Shown: positions 34,890-47,925, counted from the stretch's first letter. The stretch: DNA of 64,000 bases from Brachyhypopomus gauderio (GCF_052324685.1 NC_135213.1:37885138-37949137), one strand, 5' to 3'. Made by a program: numbers and translations. The notes: generated from the sequence alone by a model not told the origin.

Positions 34890-37800
34890 TTTGCATGCAA
34901 ACATTTTGTAATGAAAGAGCGGAGACCAGGGTTTCTAGATCACGTTTCAGCTATGAACCGTCTCTGCTGCTTGAAGTTCCAGCCCTACCACTGACTCCCA
35001 GACGCCATACGCATTGATAAAGATGTATGTATCTTCCCCCTGTTGCAGGCAGTGTTGGATAAGACCGATTGCTCAGTGCTGCTAATTCGACCAGCTTTAT
35101 TTATTTACCACTAAACTCCAAAGCTGCAGAAGGAAATATGAACACACAATAGCAGTGTTGCTTGTTATTTCCCATAAAAATTTTCCCTTCCACAACACAG
35201 GATCTTGACACACACTGAGTTTCATCTACCAACTGCAACAATTAGCATTTGGAGATGCTGTGTGGTAATGGCTGCCGTTGACTGAGTATGCATAATGAAT
35301 GCCGTCTGAAGTGGAAAGACCCGCAAGTGCACAAACAAGACGCCCCTGGCACAGTGGACCGGCATCACGGCCCGCCACTGCTCACTTTAACCAGCGCGCA
35401 TTTGAAAGAGAATAGATTAGCCATTCACCTGCGGCAGGCTGCCCCACTGGGGACGGAAACATATGGGACACGTGGAAATGGCCTGATATACTGTTGTCTT
35501 GATGCTGGTACTGGACTGTAAAGATATTGTGCCACAGATTTATAGTGTCATTAAAGTGCTGTGGACAACACGGAGCAGTTTTGGACACCAAGGACAGGGG
35601 AGATTTGATGCTTATTAAAAATGATATCCAGGATATTCTAGATGTGTCTGCAGTCCTAACAAGGACACCATCGTTATTCTTAGTAATATGTCTTTGAATT
35701 ATGCATGGTGTTACATGTCTTTGAATTATGCAAAAAGAAGATAATATCTGACCTGTGAGTATCACTGTGAATGAGTTACGCTACTACTCACGGAACCATC
35801 ACGGCGAGCAGGTTTCTGCCTGTCGGCCGTTTCACCGTAAGTGGGATCAGCCCCCGTTCTAAGTTGCTGCGTTCTTACTGGTTGCATTGCGGTGGAGAGC
35901 ACACAACCGAAAAATTCAGGAGGACACTGCAACTGTCGTGACTTCTCTGTGCACGATGAAGCACTCCTCTGCCAACATTTCTTTAAGCTCCCCACACGTC
36001 CTCACCACCCGCCCACCACCAAACACACACATCAGAGCCCGTCTGCGAGAGGACCCAAAGACATATTGATTTTCTCTTTTCTTTCATGGCTACTCATGGC
36101 CATTTCCTAAATGGAGATTACAGAAGCGGTATTTGAAATCTGACATGGTTCGACGTAAAAGATGTCTGACCTGTTCGCATGCTTGAGTGTCCACCATAAG
36201 CTGCAAAGTGGCCTCTTTAGCACTGGAGTGTGCAGTATTTTTACCGCATTAATTTTATTGGGAGATGGTGCCATGGAACATCAGGTTTTATTGTGCAAAG
36301 GTGCTGTGGCCAGTTCTTGGAGGGGCCCTCTCCCTCTCTGGTATAACTGCTTAATGATTTTCTGTGTCGAAAAGGGAAACGTGATTGCAACAATTAGTAT
36401 ATGTAAACGAATAGATAACAGGCCAGCAACGTGGCCTCAGCTCCCCTGCAAGAACGCCATGAGTGCAAAAACGTGGAATTATAACACAAATATAACACAA
36501 TAACACTAAGATTACACAATAACACTAAGATTACACAACAACAAAAGCCTCTTTTTCCTCTAAGAACAAAATGGTGCCACTTTCATTTGAATCACTGATG
36601 TTGCACTCTATACAGATGGCAAATAAACTAACAAACAAACAACAACAACAAAAAACCCTGGACAGCGTATGAAGTGTAAACACCCACTGCAGAAGACAGA
36701 AAACACCAGAGGAAGAGTTGGTGCCACATTGCTTCAGTATCCTTGAAACGCTGTTTATTGATCCATATCAGTCTTAAACCAGCACCGCTCTGGCGGATCA
36801 TGGATTTGTGTCCGGTGATGAAGGCAGCGAACAGCTGCATTTCTGTATGCTGAGCCATATTGATTTCTTACAGTCAATACAGAACAAAAAATAAATAAAT
36901 ACCGAATAAAAGGCCGAGACGCAGTGACCTACGGGAGTGCTGACATGTCGGCACTCTGATGAGGAAACTATCAGGAAGTGATAGAAGAGACAGAAATCAA
37001 TGAAAAGAATCATAAATGCTGTAAAGTTGTGACATTTACATGGTCATGAACGATGCTTCTACAAAGGAGAAAACGGGAAAGAGTGCTGTGATCTTGTTCA
37101 TGCCGTCCTGGCTGCATTTGAGCAAGGGCTGCACTAGTTAAATCTAGTTAATAGCTAATGAGCCAAAAGGTTGAATGTCTTATCGAGATAACCTTGTCGT
37201 TGACTAATCATTTGATCTTTTGTTTTACTGTAGCTGCCAACAGAAGGTGTGATTAAGGCAGAGAGAGAGAGAGCAATTAAACATTCTGATTTAGAAGTCA
37301 CCAGACAAAGGTCTTCTATAAATGTATTGATTGGCCTGTCTGCTAAAATGTCACCTACATTTTTCTCTGACCAAGAGGAGTATAACCTATGTTTGACCTT
37401 TCACCTCGACATTACTACACTGCCTCATCAGCCAAACTAAATTATTATTTTGTCATTACTGTCCAGTGGGATTTTTGCCCTAAATGAATTCAAGTCTAAG
37501 GACAGGAGAAAATAAGATGAAAATTACTTTCTGTTGCTGTAGGACACACAGGAATAACACACTGCTTTTGTTAAAGCTCCCCATCTGTAAGTTAAGTAGA
37601 CAGTGAAACGTAGACATAGTCAACGTGCCCTCTGGTGGACATAGGCTGTAAGTGCAGCTATTATTATGCGTGATGTACATTTTAAAAGTTTACATGACAG
37701 GACTGACGTTAGTTCTTGCTCTGTCTTACGGAGAGGCGTCATTATTTAACTACCTTGAGATAATAAAATAACACAAGAGCATCATCACACTAGATGTTGG

Positions 37801-37910
37801 GATGTTGGCCTATGGCTGGAACTATGGCAATGCATCCTGTCACGTTACGGTCCCCGACCCCTCCGTTTGGGCGTGTGTTTACGTCGTCTGCGTCTACTCG
37901 TCTGCGTCTG
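34890..37910. other. Non-genic stretch
   Basis: No gene recognised. Minor duplications occur at about 36505-36540 (AACACTAAGATTACACAA twice). Open frames are short and without motifs. Confidence 0.5.
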
Positions 37911-37915
37911 TGGCT

Positions 37916-38930
37916 GCATCTCAATTCAGGGGCTGCAGCCTACGTAGACCGCGTAGACCGCAGCCCACGGTGGCCACACACTTCGAAGGCCGGGTAGGCT
38001 GCATCTCACGGCTGTTAAATGAGTCTGGCTGTGTTCGAAATAGATTACTACATACTGGATACTGCATACTGGACTCAGTATATACTGGATACTGCATACT
38101 GGTCCTCATAGTAGTATGCAGTACAGTTTCCAGTATGCGACAAAAGCAAAGCACACTACGGGGTCACGTGAACGTAGCGTTGCATGATGGGATGCAGTAC
38201 ACCACGAAGATAGCTCTGTTCGCGTACTGGAATATTTTGCGGAAGTAGTAGGTCATCCGGGTATGTTTCGCGTACTGGATAATTTCATTTTGGTCACATA
38301 CTGCATACGACATACTGATTTGGGGCTCGATCAGTATGCCAGTAGTATGTAGTAGACTATTTCGAACACAGCCACAGTCTAATCTTCGCAAGACGTATGT
38401 TTGCGTTACCACGCTCTGCCCCGTTACATACGTTACATACGTGTTAGCGAGCTGTCCGACAAATATCACATCACCCACAAATGCCTAAAAGAAAATGCGT
38501 TGAACATGTATTCACATGTTTGGCGGGAAGTATAACTTCATAACAAAATTCAATGTATTTTTATAAACGTTACTCTTTAGTAACTATTCAAAGCACATGT
38601 TTACCTGCAATATCATTAATAACTGGCATGTTATTTAGCATCTCACTGCAGTATAAATGTCCATATTTAAAAAATACCGACATTTAAAAACGAATTCTTT
38701 GGCCCGTACACTAGACTCCGCCTGTTTATTGTTCATAGAGCAATGAATCCTGGGATATGGTGGGACGCGAAGGATACTCAGATGCATCCTTCGTTTTCGG
38801 GGTTTTGAAGGCTACATTCGTCGGCCGCATAAGAAGGAGCCCACGAATTGGGACAGCCTCGTCGCGGCACAGTGACGTAACCGGCCTACAAATGCGCACT
38901 TCGTGGGCTGCAGCCCCTGAATTGAGATAC
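37916..38930. mobile_element. MITE-like element with TIR GCATCTCAATTCAGGGGCTG, hosting a second MITE
   Basis: The left end reads GCATCTCAATTCAGGGGCTG then CAGCC. The right end is its reverse complement with one change near the tip (ending ...GGGGCTGCAGCC read from the other side). No transposase is encoded, so this is a non-autonomous DNA element. A different inverted-repeat element (38027-38373) sits inside it. Target-site duplications could not be fixed. The terminal sequence is one I associate with common fish MITEs. Confidence 0.65.
38027..38373. mobile_element. Nested MITE with TIR GGCTGTGTTCGAAATAG
   Basis: A 347-bp element starts GGCTGTGTTCGAAATAG and ends CTATTTCGAACACAGCC. The interior is built of TACTACATACTGGATACTGC-like repeats. 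It has no coding capacity. The arms continue with CTACTACATACT-type similarity for about 35 bp. It lies inside the larger MITE and so inserted later. Confidence 0.8.
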
Positions 38931-39357
38931 ATTGAGATACAATTGAGATATATTGTATCTCCGTGGGTGCGGGTGCGTCTTGTGTTCATCCGTCTCACCT
39001 GTGGCTCGTCTCGTCATCACTTGGGGTTTATGTGGTTTGTCTATTTAATGTGCGTTCGCGCGGTGTCCTGTGTTCGTCGTTGTTGGATGTTCGTTGCTAA
39101 CATGTTTCATGTGCGCTGTCTGTCAATAAGTAACGTATGGAAAGCGAAACTTAAAGGATTCCTGTCTCGTCCGTCGCCTCGCCCCACACACATTACACAT
39201 CCACTCTGGTCTATAATGATTGTTTTATATAGGCCGATATATTTATATATATAGGCCTATATATTTTTATATATAGGTCTATAAAATTCACTCACTCCAT
39301 ATTTTATGGCATTAGGAATGATGGAAATGAGCTTAAGCACAATATAGTAGCTACTAT

Positions 39358-39427
39358 TACAGTCAAATAACCCCAAATAACACAAATACAGGACTGTATT
39401 TGTGTTATTTGGGGTTATTTGACTGTA
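39358..39427. repeat. Perfect palindrome, 34-bp arms with a 2-bp loop
   Basis: Arms 39358-39391 and 39394-39427 are exact reverse complements separated by GA. The arms contain CAAATAACCCCAAATAACAC. It overlaps the larger palindrome that follows, so both cannot extrude together. Confidence 0.97.
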
Positions 39428-39597
39428 TTGGTGGTATATGGCTGTATTTGGGGTTATTTGACTGTATTTAGGGTAATATGACTGTACTTGTGTTATATGA
39501 GTTCATATAACACAAGTACAGTCATATTACCCTAAATACAGTCAAATAACCCCAAATACAGCCATATACCCCCAATACAGTCAAATAACCCCAAATA
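39406..39597. repeat. Near-perfect palindrome, 95-bp arms with a 2-bp loop
   Basis: Arms 39406-39500 and 39503-39597 are reverse complements with one mismatch that I could find, around a GT centre. Each arm is itself built from a repeated CAGTCAAATAACCCCAAATA-like motif. It has no coding capacity. A cruciform, or a long RNA hairpin if transcribed, is possible. Confidence 0.95.
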
Positions 39598-39610
39598 CAG
39601 TCATATAACC

Positions 39611-40945
39611 AACAGCTCCAGTCAGTCTGTTCTTGTCCTCCAGAGCTTCCTCACAGATATCTGCATGTAGTTCACCAATCAGTGTCTTCTTGGCACGTAC
39701 CGTAAGACTTATTTACAGTCTTTAGATGATCATAATCCTTAAATCTTTGCAGGCACAGGTTATACAGAACAGATCATGCCACCCGTTTGATTTGTAAATA
39801 TGTAAAGCTTTATTAAAATCCATGTGAAGTGGAAAAAGTTTTTAAAAGACACCTTTGAAAATTATTTATGTCAGCTATGCAAAGAATTAAACTTTGAGGG
39901 TAGAAAGCTTTGGAATGCGATGGAGCTTAAAGACCCCCGCTGGTCTTGGTCAGCAGTTTCATCTTAAATAAGCTTGATAGAGTTTAAAATCCGTCCCCAC
40001 TTGCGTCCTGCCACACGTTCACTGTGAGTTCACGTGTACAGTACACAGTGTTTCGGGGCTGGGAGGATGAGGTCTGGTTTGTTTCCTGCCCTTGGACAGA
40101 TGGTGTACTGTCCCACAGACATCTTCAGGTACACCTGAGTAAAGCTCAATGAAGCGTCAAACATGTCACGTAACTGCTGCGATGGCGTGTCATGATGACA
40201 GGGTATTTTAATCTTCCGTGTGAGTAATTTTCCTATGTCTGTCGTGAGCGTGTCATCTGGAAAAAAAAAACATTGTTTTTGCTAAACGTGATGGCGATTA
40301 CTTTGTGACTGATAAATTATTACATTGTAAATTGATAAATGATACAAGCAAAATGACATTTAAAAAACAACATTCAGCTTTTTTACTTTACACCTATGAT
40401 TATGGGTGAAAAAATGTTTCTTGGCTGTTTTCAAGGTGAAGTTGAAAAGTCATATCAAGGGGTCAGAGGTTAAGGTCACACCGAGGACGGCCTCTTCTCT
40501 TCTTGCCCTGCTGCTCATCTTTATGCAGCAGGGTTATTTTAGGAGAACCACAAACCCATTTTCCCTGCACTCATGATAATCCGTCAGTACATATCTACAG
40601 AATACTCAAATATATTTTCAAGGTCCAGCCACTTGTGAAATGAGTGCAGATAAACAGAAAGCTGCTCCAGAGTCCAGTGTCATGCCCTGAAGTCTCATCA
40701 GATATCTCCATCTTTGCTCACAAACATTTTACATTTTTTTCTCATTTGGTTCATTTCTCAGAACAGAATTGAAATTCTCAAAACTGCTCATTCAATCTCC
40801 ACATCTCCTTGTCACTTTTGCACATCATAATCGCATTTCTCATTGTGTTTCACATTTTTGTTTCACGCTTTTGTACCATTCTGCTAATGGTCATGGACAG
40901 TTGTCAATTATCAGCGATGGTAAGACGATCCTGTACTCATGCTTT
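39611..40945. other. Non-genic stretch
   Basis: AT-rich sequence with no gene, repeat array or mobile element that I recognise. Confidence 0.5.
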
Positions 40946-40951
40946 CCTCTG

Positions 40952-42745
40952 TAGCGGGGTAAGACTGTGTGGTGTAGAGGGGTAAGACTGTGTGATGTAG
41001 AGGGGTAAGACTGCGTGGTGTTGAGGGGTAAGACTGTGTGGTGTAGAGGGGTAAGACTGTGTGGTGTAGAGGGGTAAGGCTGTGTGGTGTAGAGGGGTAA
41101 GGCTGTGTGGTGTAGAGGGGTAAGGCTGTGTGGTGTAAAGGGGTAAGACTGTGTGTGGTGTAGAGGGGTAAGACTGTGTGGAGTAGAGGAGTAAGACTGT
41201 GGTGTAGAGGGGTAAGACTGTGTGGTGCAGAGGGGTAAGACTGTGTGGTGTAGAGGGGTAAGGCTGCGTGTTGTAGAGGGGTAAGACTATGTGGTGTAGA
41301 GGGGTAAGACTGTGTGGTGTAGAGGGGTAAGACTGTGGTGTAGAGGGGTAAGACTGTGTGGTGTAGAGAGGTAGGACTGCAAGGTATAGAGGGGTAAGAC
41401 TGTGTGGTGTAGAGGAGTAAGACTGTGGTGTAGAGGGGTAAGGCTGTGTGGTGTTGAGGGGTAAGACTGCATGGTGTAGAGGAGTAAGACTGTGTGGTGT
41501 TGAGGGGTAAGACTGTGTGGTGTAGAGGGGTAAGGTTGTGTGGTGTAGAGGGGTAAGGCTGCATGGTGTAGAGGGGTAAGACTGTGTGGTGTAGAGGGGT
41601 AAGACTGTGGTGTAGAGGGGTAGGACTGCGTGGTATAGAGGGGTAAGACTGTGGTGTAGAGGGGTAAGGCTGTGTGGTGTTGAGGGGTAAGACTGTGTAG
41701 TGTAGAGGGGTAAGACTGTGTGGTGTAGAGGGGTAAGACTGCATGATGTAGAGGGGTAAGACTGCGTGGTGTAGAGGGGTAAGACTGTGTGGTGTAGAGG
41801 GGTAAGACTGTGTGGTGTAGAGGGGTAAGACTGCGTGGTGTTGAGGGGTAAGACTGTGTGGTGTAGAGGGGTAAGACTGTGTGGTGTTGAGGGGTAAGAC
41901 TGTGTGGTGTAGAGCGGTAAGGCTGTGTGGTGTAGAGGGGTAAGGCTGTGTGGTGTTGAGGGGTAAGACTGTGTGGTGTAAAGGGGTAAGACTGTGTGGA
42001 GTAGAGGAGTAAGACTGTGTGGTGTAGAGGGGTAAGACTGTGTGGTGCAGAGGGGTAAGACTGTGTGGTGTAGAGGGGTAAGGCTGTGTGGTGTAGAGGG
42101 GTAAGACTGTGTGGTGTAGAGGGGTAAGGCTGCGTGGTGTAGAGGGGTAAGACTATGTGGTGTAGAGGGGTAAGACTGTGGTGTAGAGGGGTAAGACTGT
42201 GTGGTGTAGAGGGGTAAGACTGTGTGGTGTAGAGGGGTAAGACTGTGGTGTAGAGGGGTAAGGCTGTGTGGTGTTGAGGGGTAAGACTGCATGGTGTAGA
42301 GGAGTAAGACTGTGTGGTGTAGAGGGGTAAGACTGTGGTGTAGAGGGGTAAGGCTATGTGGTGTTGAGGGGTAAGACTGTGTGGTGTTGGGGTAAGACTG
42401 TGTGGTGTAGAGGGGTAAGGCTGCATGGTGTAGAGGGGTAAGACTGTGTGGTGTAGAGGGGTAAGACTGTGGTGTAGAGGGGTAAGACTGTGGTGTAGAG
42501 GGGTAGGACTGCGTGGTATAGAGGGGTAAGACTGTGGTGTAGAGGGGTAAGGCTGTGTGGTGTTGAGGGGTAAGACTGTGGTGTTGAGGGGTAAGACTGT
42601 GTGGTGTAGAGGGGTAAGACTGTGGTGTAGAGGGGTAAGACTGTGTGGTGTAGAGGGGTAAGACTGGTGTAGAGGGGTAAGGCTGTGTGGTGTTGAGGGG
42701 TAAGACTGTGTGGTGTAGAGGGGTAAGACTGTGTGGTGTAAGGCT
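40952..42745. repeat. 1.8-kb minisatellite, 23-bp unit with 21-bp variants
   Basis: Unit GGGGTAAGACTGTGTGGTG followed by TAGA; 21-bp variants lack one GT. About 80 copies run head to tail with scattered substitutions. The long minus-strand open frames across it (Leu-Thr-Pro-Leu-His-His-Thr-Val type) are by-products of the repeat lacking stops. They should not be annotated as proteins. Confidence 0.98.
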
Positions 42746-42759
42746 GAGGGGACAAAACA

Positions 42760-43735
42760 GTGAAATAAGGGCAACAATTGTGGACCATGTTTTACTTGTA
42801 AGTCAATTCTGAAATTCTGAAATGTTATTAAATTTTATGTTTTGCATTTTTGCGTTCTTATACCATATAGGACATAGGGGCAGAGGTTCCATTTTCACAG
42901 GAGGCTGTATGTGCTCAGTTTGTTTTGAATGAGTAAGTTTCTAATTTTGCAGGTTTTTTTGTCTGTCTTGTCTGGATTTCAGTCAGATTTGGTTTTTGTC
43001 AACAAATTGCAGTGCGAACGATACAGTCAAACAATTTCGCTGTATACATTTGATTCCAGTCCCACATACAATCATGTGTAACTTTGTGTTATGTGTAAAT
43101 TTGTATTTTGTGTGTAACATGTAGTTTCATTTGATATACCACAGAATGTGCAGCATTCTTGTAATCAAAAGCTCAGCTAGTTTCCATCAGAATATACTTA
43201 CGGCCTGCACTGACACCATGACTAAATGACAGCTCCTACAAGTGGGCACAAAATAGTACGCTTGCTCTTAGTTTTGCGAGATCTTTCTCACATTTTTCAT
43301 TTTTTCTTCTCTCTCCCATTCTTCTCTCTCACTCTGTCGTTCTGTGAGTGTAGGGGCGTGCGGAGGAGGGAGGGGGCGTGAGTTAGTGCAGGAGAACACG
43401 CACTGATTTTATTTTGGTGAAATGTTTGTTCTCTTTCATCACAGCTAGGGTCACATTGCCGCAGTATAACCAGAGCTGTCGAGCCCCGGGGGCATTCAGT
43501 GAACACACGTCTCATAGTGCATTGATTTTGTCTAACTTTGGTGCGTGTGTGTTTTGTGCGTTGCTCTTTTGCTTTTTCAAAAACATGGTGAAGATGCTCA
43601 ATATATGGGTCCATTCCCTCTGATGTTTACGATGACGGGTCCACTATGTGTCCAATTGGACCCAGCTCGGCACATTTACATGCACAAACCCCTCTGCTCC
43701 CGGTTATGGCAGTGATAAAGTAGTAAAATGATGAG
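42760..43735. other. Non-genic stretch
   Basis: No gene recognised. Purine-rich GAGAG sequence follows at 43735-43822. Confidence 0.5.
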
Positions 43736-43983
43736 GGAGGAGAGAGGGAGAGAGAGAGAGATGGTGGGGAGGGGGGTAGAGTGAGAGAGAGATAGAGAGG
43801 GAGGATAGAGAGAAAGAGAGAATAGTGTTCAGAACCCAGTGATAACTGAAAGAAGAAATGCATTGACTGCCTAAGCCACACGTAATCGATTTTAAATGTG
43901 TTATTTTCCACACGGGAAAGGATGGATGTGTATGGGTGTGTATGTGTGTCTGAGTGAGTATATGTGTGCACACGCCTGCATGT

Positions 43984-43986
<3 letters not shown>

Positions 43987-44041
<55 letters not shown>
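43987..44041. repeat. (GT)n microsatellite
   Basis: About 27 uninterrupted GT dinucleotides. Confidence 0.97.
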
Positions 44042-44043
<2 letters not shown>

Positions 44044-44522
44044 TGCCTTCCTCATCCAGCATTGCTCCCTAAGAGGGGATTTGTTCTTTAAATCTTCATT
44101 AGCTAGAACTCTACCCTGAGGGCCAAGTCGTAGGTGCAGCGTGGCGTCAGTAGGAATGACTGCTGCACCACGGAGAGTTTCACTGTTCCAGCTGCCAGAT
44201 GAAGTGATGTTCTGAGCTTTAGAACAATCAATGCGTAAATCGCCTCTGATGACCCAGTGCTTGCCTGTGTGTTTCTGCCATCATTGGTGAAAACTGCATC
44301 TTTATCCCCTCGTCTCTCTCCATTTCTCTCTCTCTCTCACTCTCTCTCTCTCTCTCCATCCCTCTCTCCCTCATTCCAAGCGATGATGGACCGGGGAGAG
44401 AATAAAGCACAAAAGCCACTTATATGCTGCTGTAACACATGAAGCCTGTTCTTGGGGGCTCAATATGGTATTACACATCCTTTTCTTTTTTTTTCCCCCT
44501 ACAACTCCCTTCCACTAGAGTG

Positions 44523-44590
<68 letters not shown>

Positions 44591-44592
44591 AT

Positions 44593-44628
<36 letters not shown>

Positions 44629-44665
44629 CTGTGTGTGTGTGTGTGTATGTGTGTGTGTGTGTGTA
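44523..44665. repeat. (GT)n microsatellite, two blocks
   Basis: GT blocks at 44523-44581 and 44597-44665, separated by GAGAGAGAATGG and broken by a few single-base changes. Confidence 0.97.
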
Positions 44666-44814
44666 TACCACTTTCCTGGGTTGTATTTGCACATTACTAC
44701 ATCTGCATTATTCCATCTGTATTTTTTATGCTACAGTTGTATGACTAGTACAGTGAATAGAGCCAGTGCCAGCGCCAGCTTAAGATGAGGTAGTGATGTT
44801 CATGTGATGAGATT

Positions 44815-45108
44815 AGAGGAGGAAGAGAGGAGGAGGAGGAGAGGAGGAGGAGGGAAGGAGGAAGAGAGGAGGAGGAGGAGAGGAGGAGGAGGGAAGGAGG
44901 AGAGGAGAAAGAGAGGAGGAGGAGAGGAAGAAAGGAGGAGGAGAGGAGGAGGAGAGGAAGAAGAGAGGAGGAGAGGAAGAAAGGAGGAGAGGAGGAGGAG
45001 GAGAGGAGGAAAGGAGGAGGAGAGGAGGAGGAAGAGAGGAGGAGGAGAGGAGGAGGAGGGGAGGAGGAGGAGAGGAGGAGGAAGAGAAGAGAGGAGGAGG
45101 AGAGGAGT
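44815..45108. repeat. Polypurine (GGA/GAGGA)n tract
   Basis: Nearly 300 bp of almost pure purine on the plus strand, built from GAGGAGGA units with some GAAGA and GGGAAGGA variants. Open frames rich in Glu/Arg (plus) or Ser/Leu (minus) follow from composition alone. Confidence 0.97.
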
Positions 45109-45119
45109 ATTCCCACTGG

Positions 45120-47900
45120 CTTACACAATAATCCTCTTTATTTCATCCCTTAATTCATCATAATTGCCCCGTGCATCATGTGTCTGTCCTGTAGCTTCAC
45201 TGTTGCGGTTTCCATTAGAGCCTCCAGCACACATGATGCACACAGACTGCAGGATTCACATAAATGAATAACCTCCAAAAAAAAGACAGACAGATGCATG
45301 GACGGATAATCTTCAGTCCATCCAATCATCAGCGAGATCCTGCCCTTGCCTGCACATGTGCTTTGACATGAAAGGTTTAAGACTTGCGAAATCATTGCTA
45401 TTCGTGCACAAGATTAATGCTTGAGATATACACACATGTTGTGCAGCTACTGGTTGATAATGGAGAGATGTGCTGGTTGATTGACTGGTTCATTATGCTG
45501 AATGGGTGAATTACAGTAATGTTTCGTGCTGTCATCAAAAATATTATTGTCTCAGACTATAATGCATATCAATGAAAACCACGTGGCCACGATGCCACAG
45601 CAAATGTTTTGGTTTTTCCAGCATGTATGAAGGTTGATGTAATACCCCGTTCAGCACTACAGTACACAAGGGCCCCGTGGGCTGAGCAGGCTGCTGTAGG
45701 CGTTCGATGGTGCACTGGACATTTCATAACACATCTGTCAACAAGCCTGGGCAGGAGCAGGGGGGCAGATAGATGGATGGATAGATGGATGGATGGATGG
45801 ATGCATGGAGGGGCAGACGTATGTTGATGTACGTATGTTGATGTTGGGTGTTCCAGCCCGGAGGCCATTACCTGTTCCCAGTCTCACAAAGGCTTCAAGC
45901 AGCCCTTCTACATCAAAATAGCAGTAAGTACATGCTCCATTCCCTCCTTTAATATACAACAGTTTTACCCTTTGGTAATGTTGCTTAAGGCACTGACAGC
46001 GTTACGCATAAATCTGTCTACTGTTTGTGGTGCTGAAGATGCGTTTGACTGTCACCTAGTGGCCCACCACTGGCAATGCACTGACTTTTTCAAAGTAGAT
46101 ATTAGCATTATTTATGTATTCATTGTTATTATTATTATTATTATTATTATTAGAGAGAGAGAGAGAGAGAAGAGAGAGTATAAAGAAGGTGTTTTGTACA
46201 CCCTCAGCGATCTCACTTTTAACATATAGATTAATTCTCCTGCTGGATATATGCCCAGCCTCCATTCTGCGGTGAACAAAGATGTCACGTACCACTGTAA
46301 AAACTCAACAACACATTGGCAGAGCAAAAGGATCCTGAGCCACAGATTATGGGGCCTCAGACTGGACTGTGTGTGAATCCTCCCCTCACTGCTGTAATAA
46401 GCCCCTATATCCACACCGTAACTCCACACCGTAAATCTCAGATGAAAAGCTACACCTAAACAACACGCCTGTTTCACTGAACATATGGTACGTTCACATG
46501 TCTAACTAGACATTATAAATGACCTCACATAGAGCATATTACATAGCTGGTACTTGTCAAAAATATATGTCACTTTTATTTTACCCAGGGGCAATTTTAC
46601 TTTACCTTACATAGGGGAATTTACACCATTGTTTAGCACTGTGAGCCTGTAACCAGACAGAGGGCACTTTTAAAAACACATCTCAGCTATGCAGATTCTG
46701 AAAAGAGACGCTCGACCCTTACAGAGGGGTTTTCTTTGGGGAGGGGAGGTTGGTTTTCAGCAGAAGAGCTACAATGCGGCATTTGAAGAGGCGCATTTGA
46801 AACGAGCTGATCTGTCACAGTCCTGTTGCCGTTGGACATCCTGAACATCTGTGTGCTGGTCAACACAACATTCTTCCCAGACGTGGACCTCGTCTTTAGG
46901 AGCATTTTAAAACGCACTGCACTGTTTTGATTGTTTTTGTTTCATAATACCATAGCGTTGCAAATAAAGTTGTATTTCAGATCATTCCTGCCTGACACGA
47001 TAGTAGGTTGATTCAACTCAGGGCTGATAACGGTATCTCCGTCACTTCAGTCGGGACGTGTGCTGACCAGTGATTGCGCCCCATCCCGACACTGGCACAC
47101 GGACGAGCTGCTGGAAGTCTGGATGCACTGCTGTGATTCCGACCTGTGAAACAGCGCCTCTACACGGCAGACGTCGGCATTACAGGCACTTCGTTTACTG
47201 ACGGTCTTCTAATGTCCATAGGACAAATTTTAACTTTCCTTCGCATATCCACAAACAACAACATATCTCCGAAATTATACACAAAACAGCTAGAGAAAGA
47301 CACTGTCAGATATTGTGAAGACATTGTTTTCGTTGTTGATTCGGTTTATTTGTTTAATGCTCAACATGGACATATTTTAGATTTTAATGTTTTTTTTTCT
47401 TTTCTCCTCCATTTTTATGGGGAGTTTTTAAAATGTGGTTTGAACGAAACAGGATCAGTTTTACAGACACTGCGGCAAGTTCTGCACCATCCCTTTTTGT
47501 GCACTTAACAGGCTGACGGTGTAAAAAAGTGTTAGCGGCACGTATAAGAGATAGCCCACATTTATGCTCCTGCTGTAAAAAGGTGTTGGTCTACTTTTTA
47601 TTCATAGCATAATAGTTTGGTAAACGTACCAATACTTTTATACGAGTCTTGGAGTATTTTACCAACCTGGACTTAATTAGTAGAACTTGCACATGCGCAA
47701 ATTCTAACTCGAACCCTCTATTGGTCAGAATTACTCCTGCATTACTCCACTCCTCCCCCACAATGGTAGGTAAACTTAACTTTAAGAAAACTGAAAATGA
47801 ATCTGGTGTTCATTACTTTTCTACACATATACTCACCCTAACAGGTCGACCACAAATGAGCCATACCTAGCATAGACATTTAGAACATGAAATATGCATT
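45120..47900. other. Non-genic stretch with small microsatellites
   Basis: Contains a (GATG)n tract at about 45770-45802 and an (ATT)n(GA)n compound repeat at about 46125-46170. No gene recognised. Short frames at 46687-46917 and 47146-47508 show no motif I can name. Confidence 0.5.
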
Positions 47901-47925
47901 CTAGCAGAAAAGACTCATTAAACAT

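Noticed and set aside
38757..39254. 165-codon plus-strand frame
   Set aside because: Runs from the end of a MITE into AT-rich sequence; no motif or homologous family recognised.
40911..42777. Minus-strand open frames of 277-496 codons rich in Leu-Thr-Pro-Leu-His-His-Thr
   Set aside because: They are translations of the 23-bp minisatellite, which lacks stops. The composition and exact periodicity follow from the DNA repeat, and there is no start context or homologous family.
44745..45163. Glu/Arg-rich and Ser/Leu-rich frames
   Set aside because: Composition artefacts of the GGA polypurine tract.
46056..46477. Minus-strand frames with poly-Asn or poly-Ile
   Set aside because: Caused by the (ATT)n(GA)n microsatellite.
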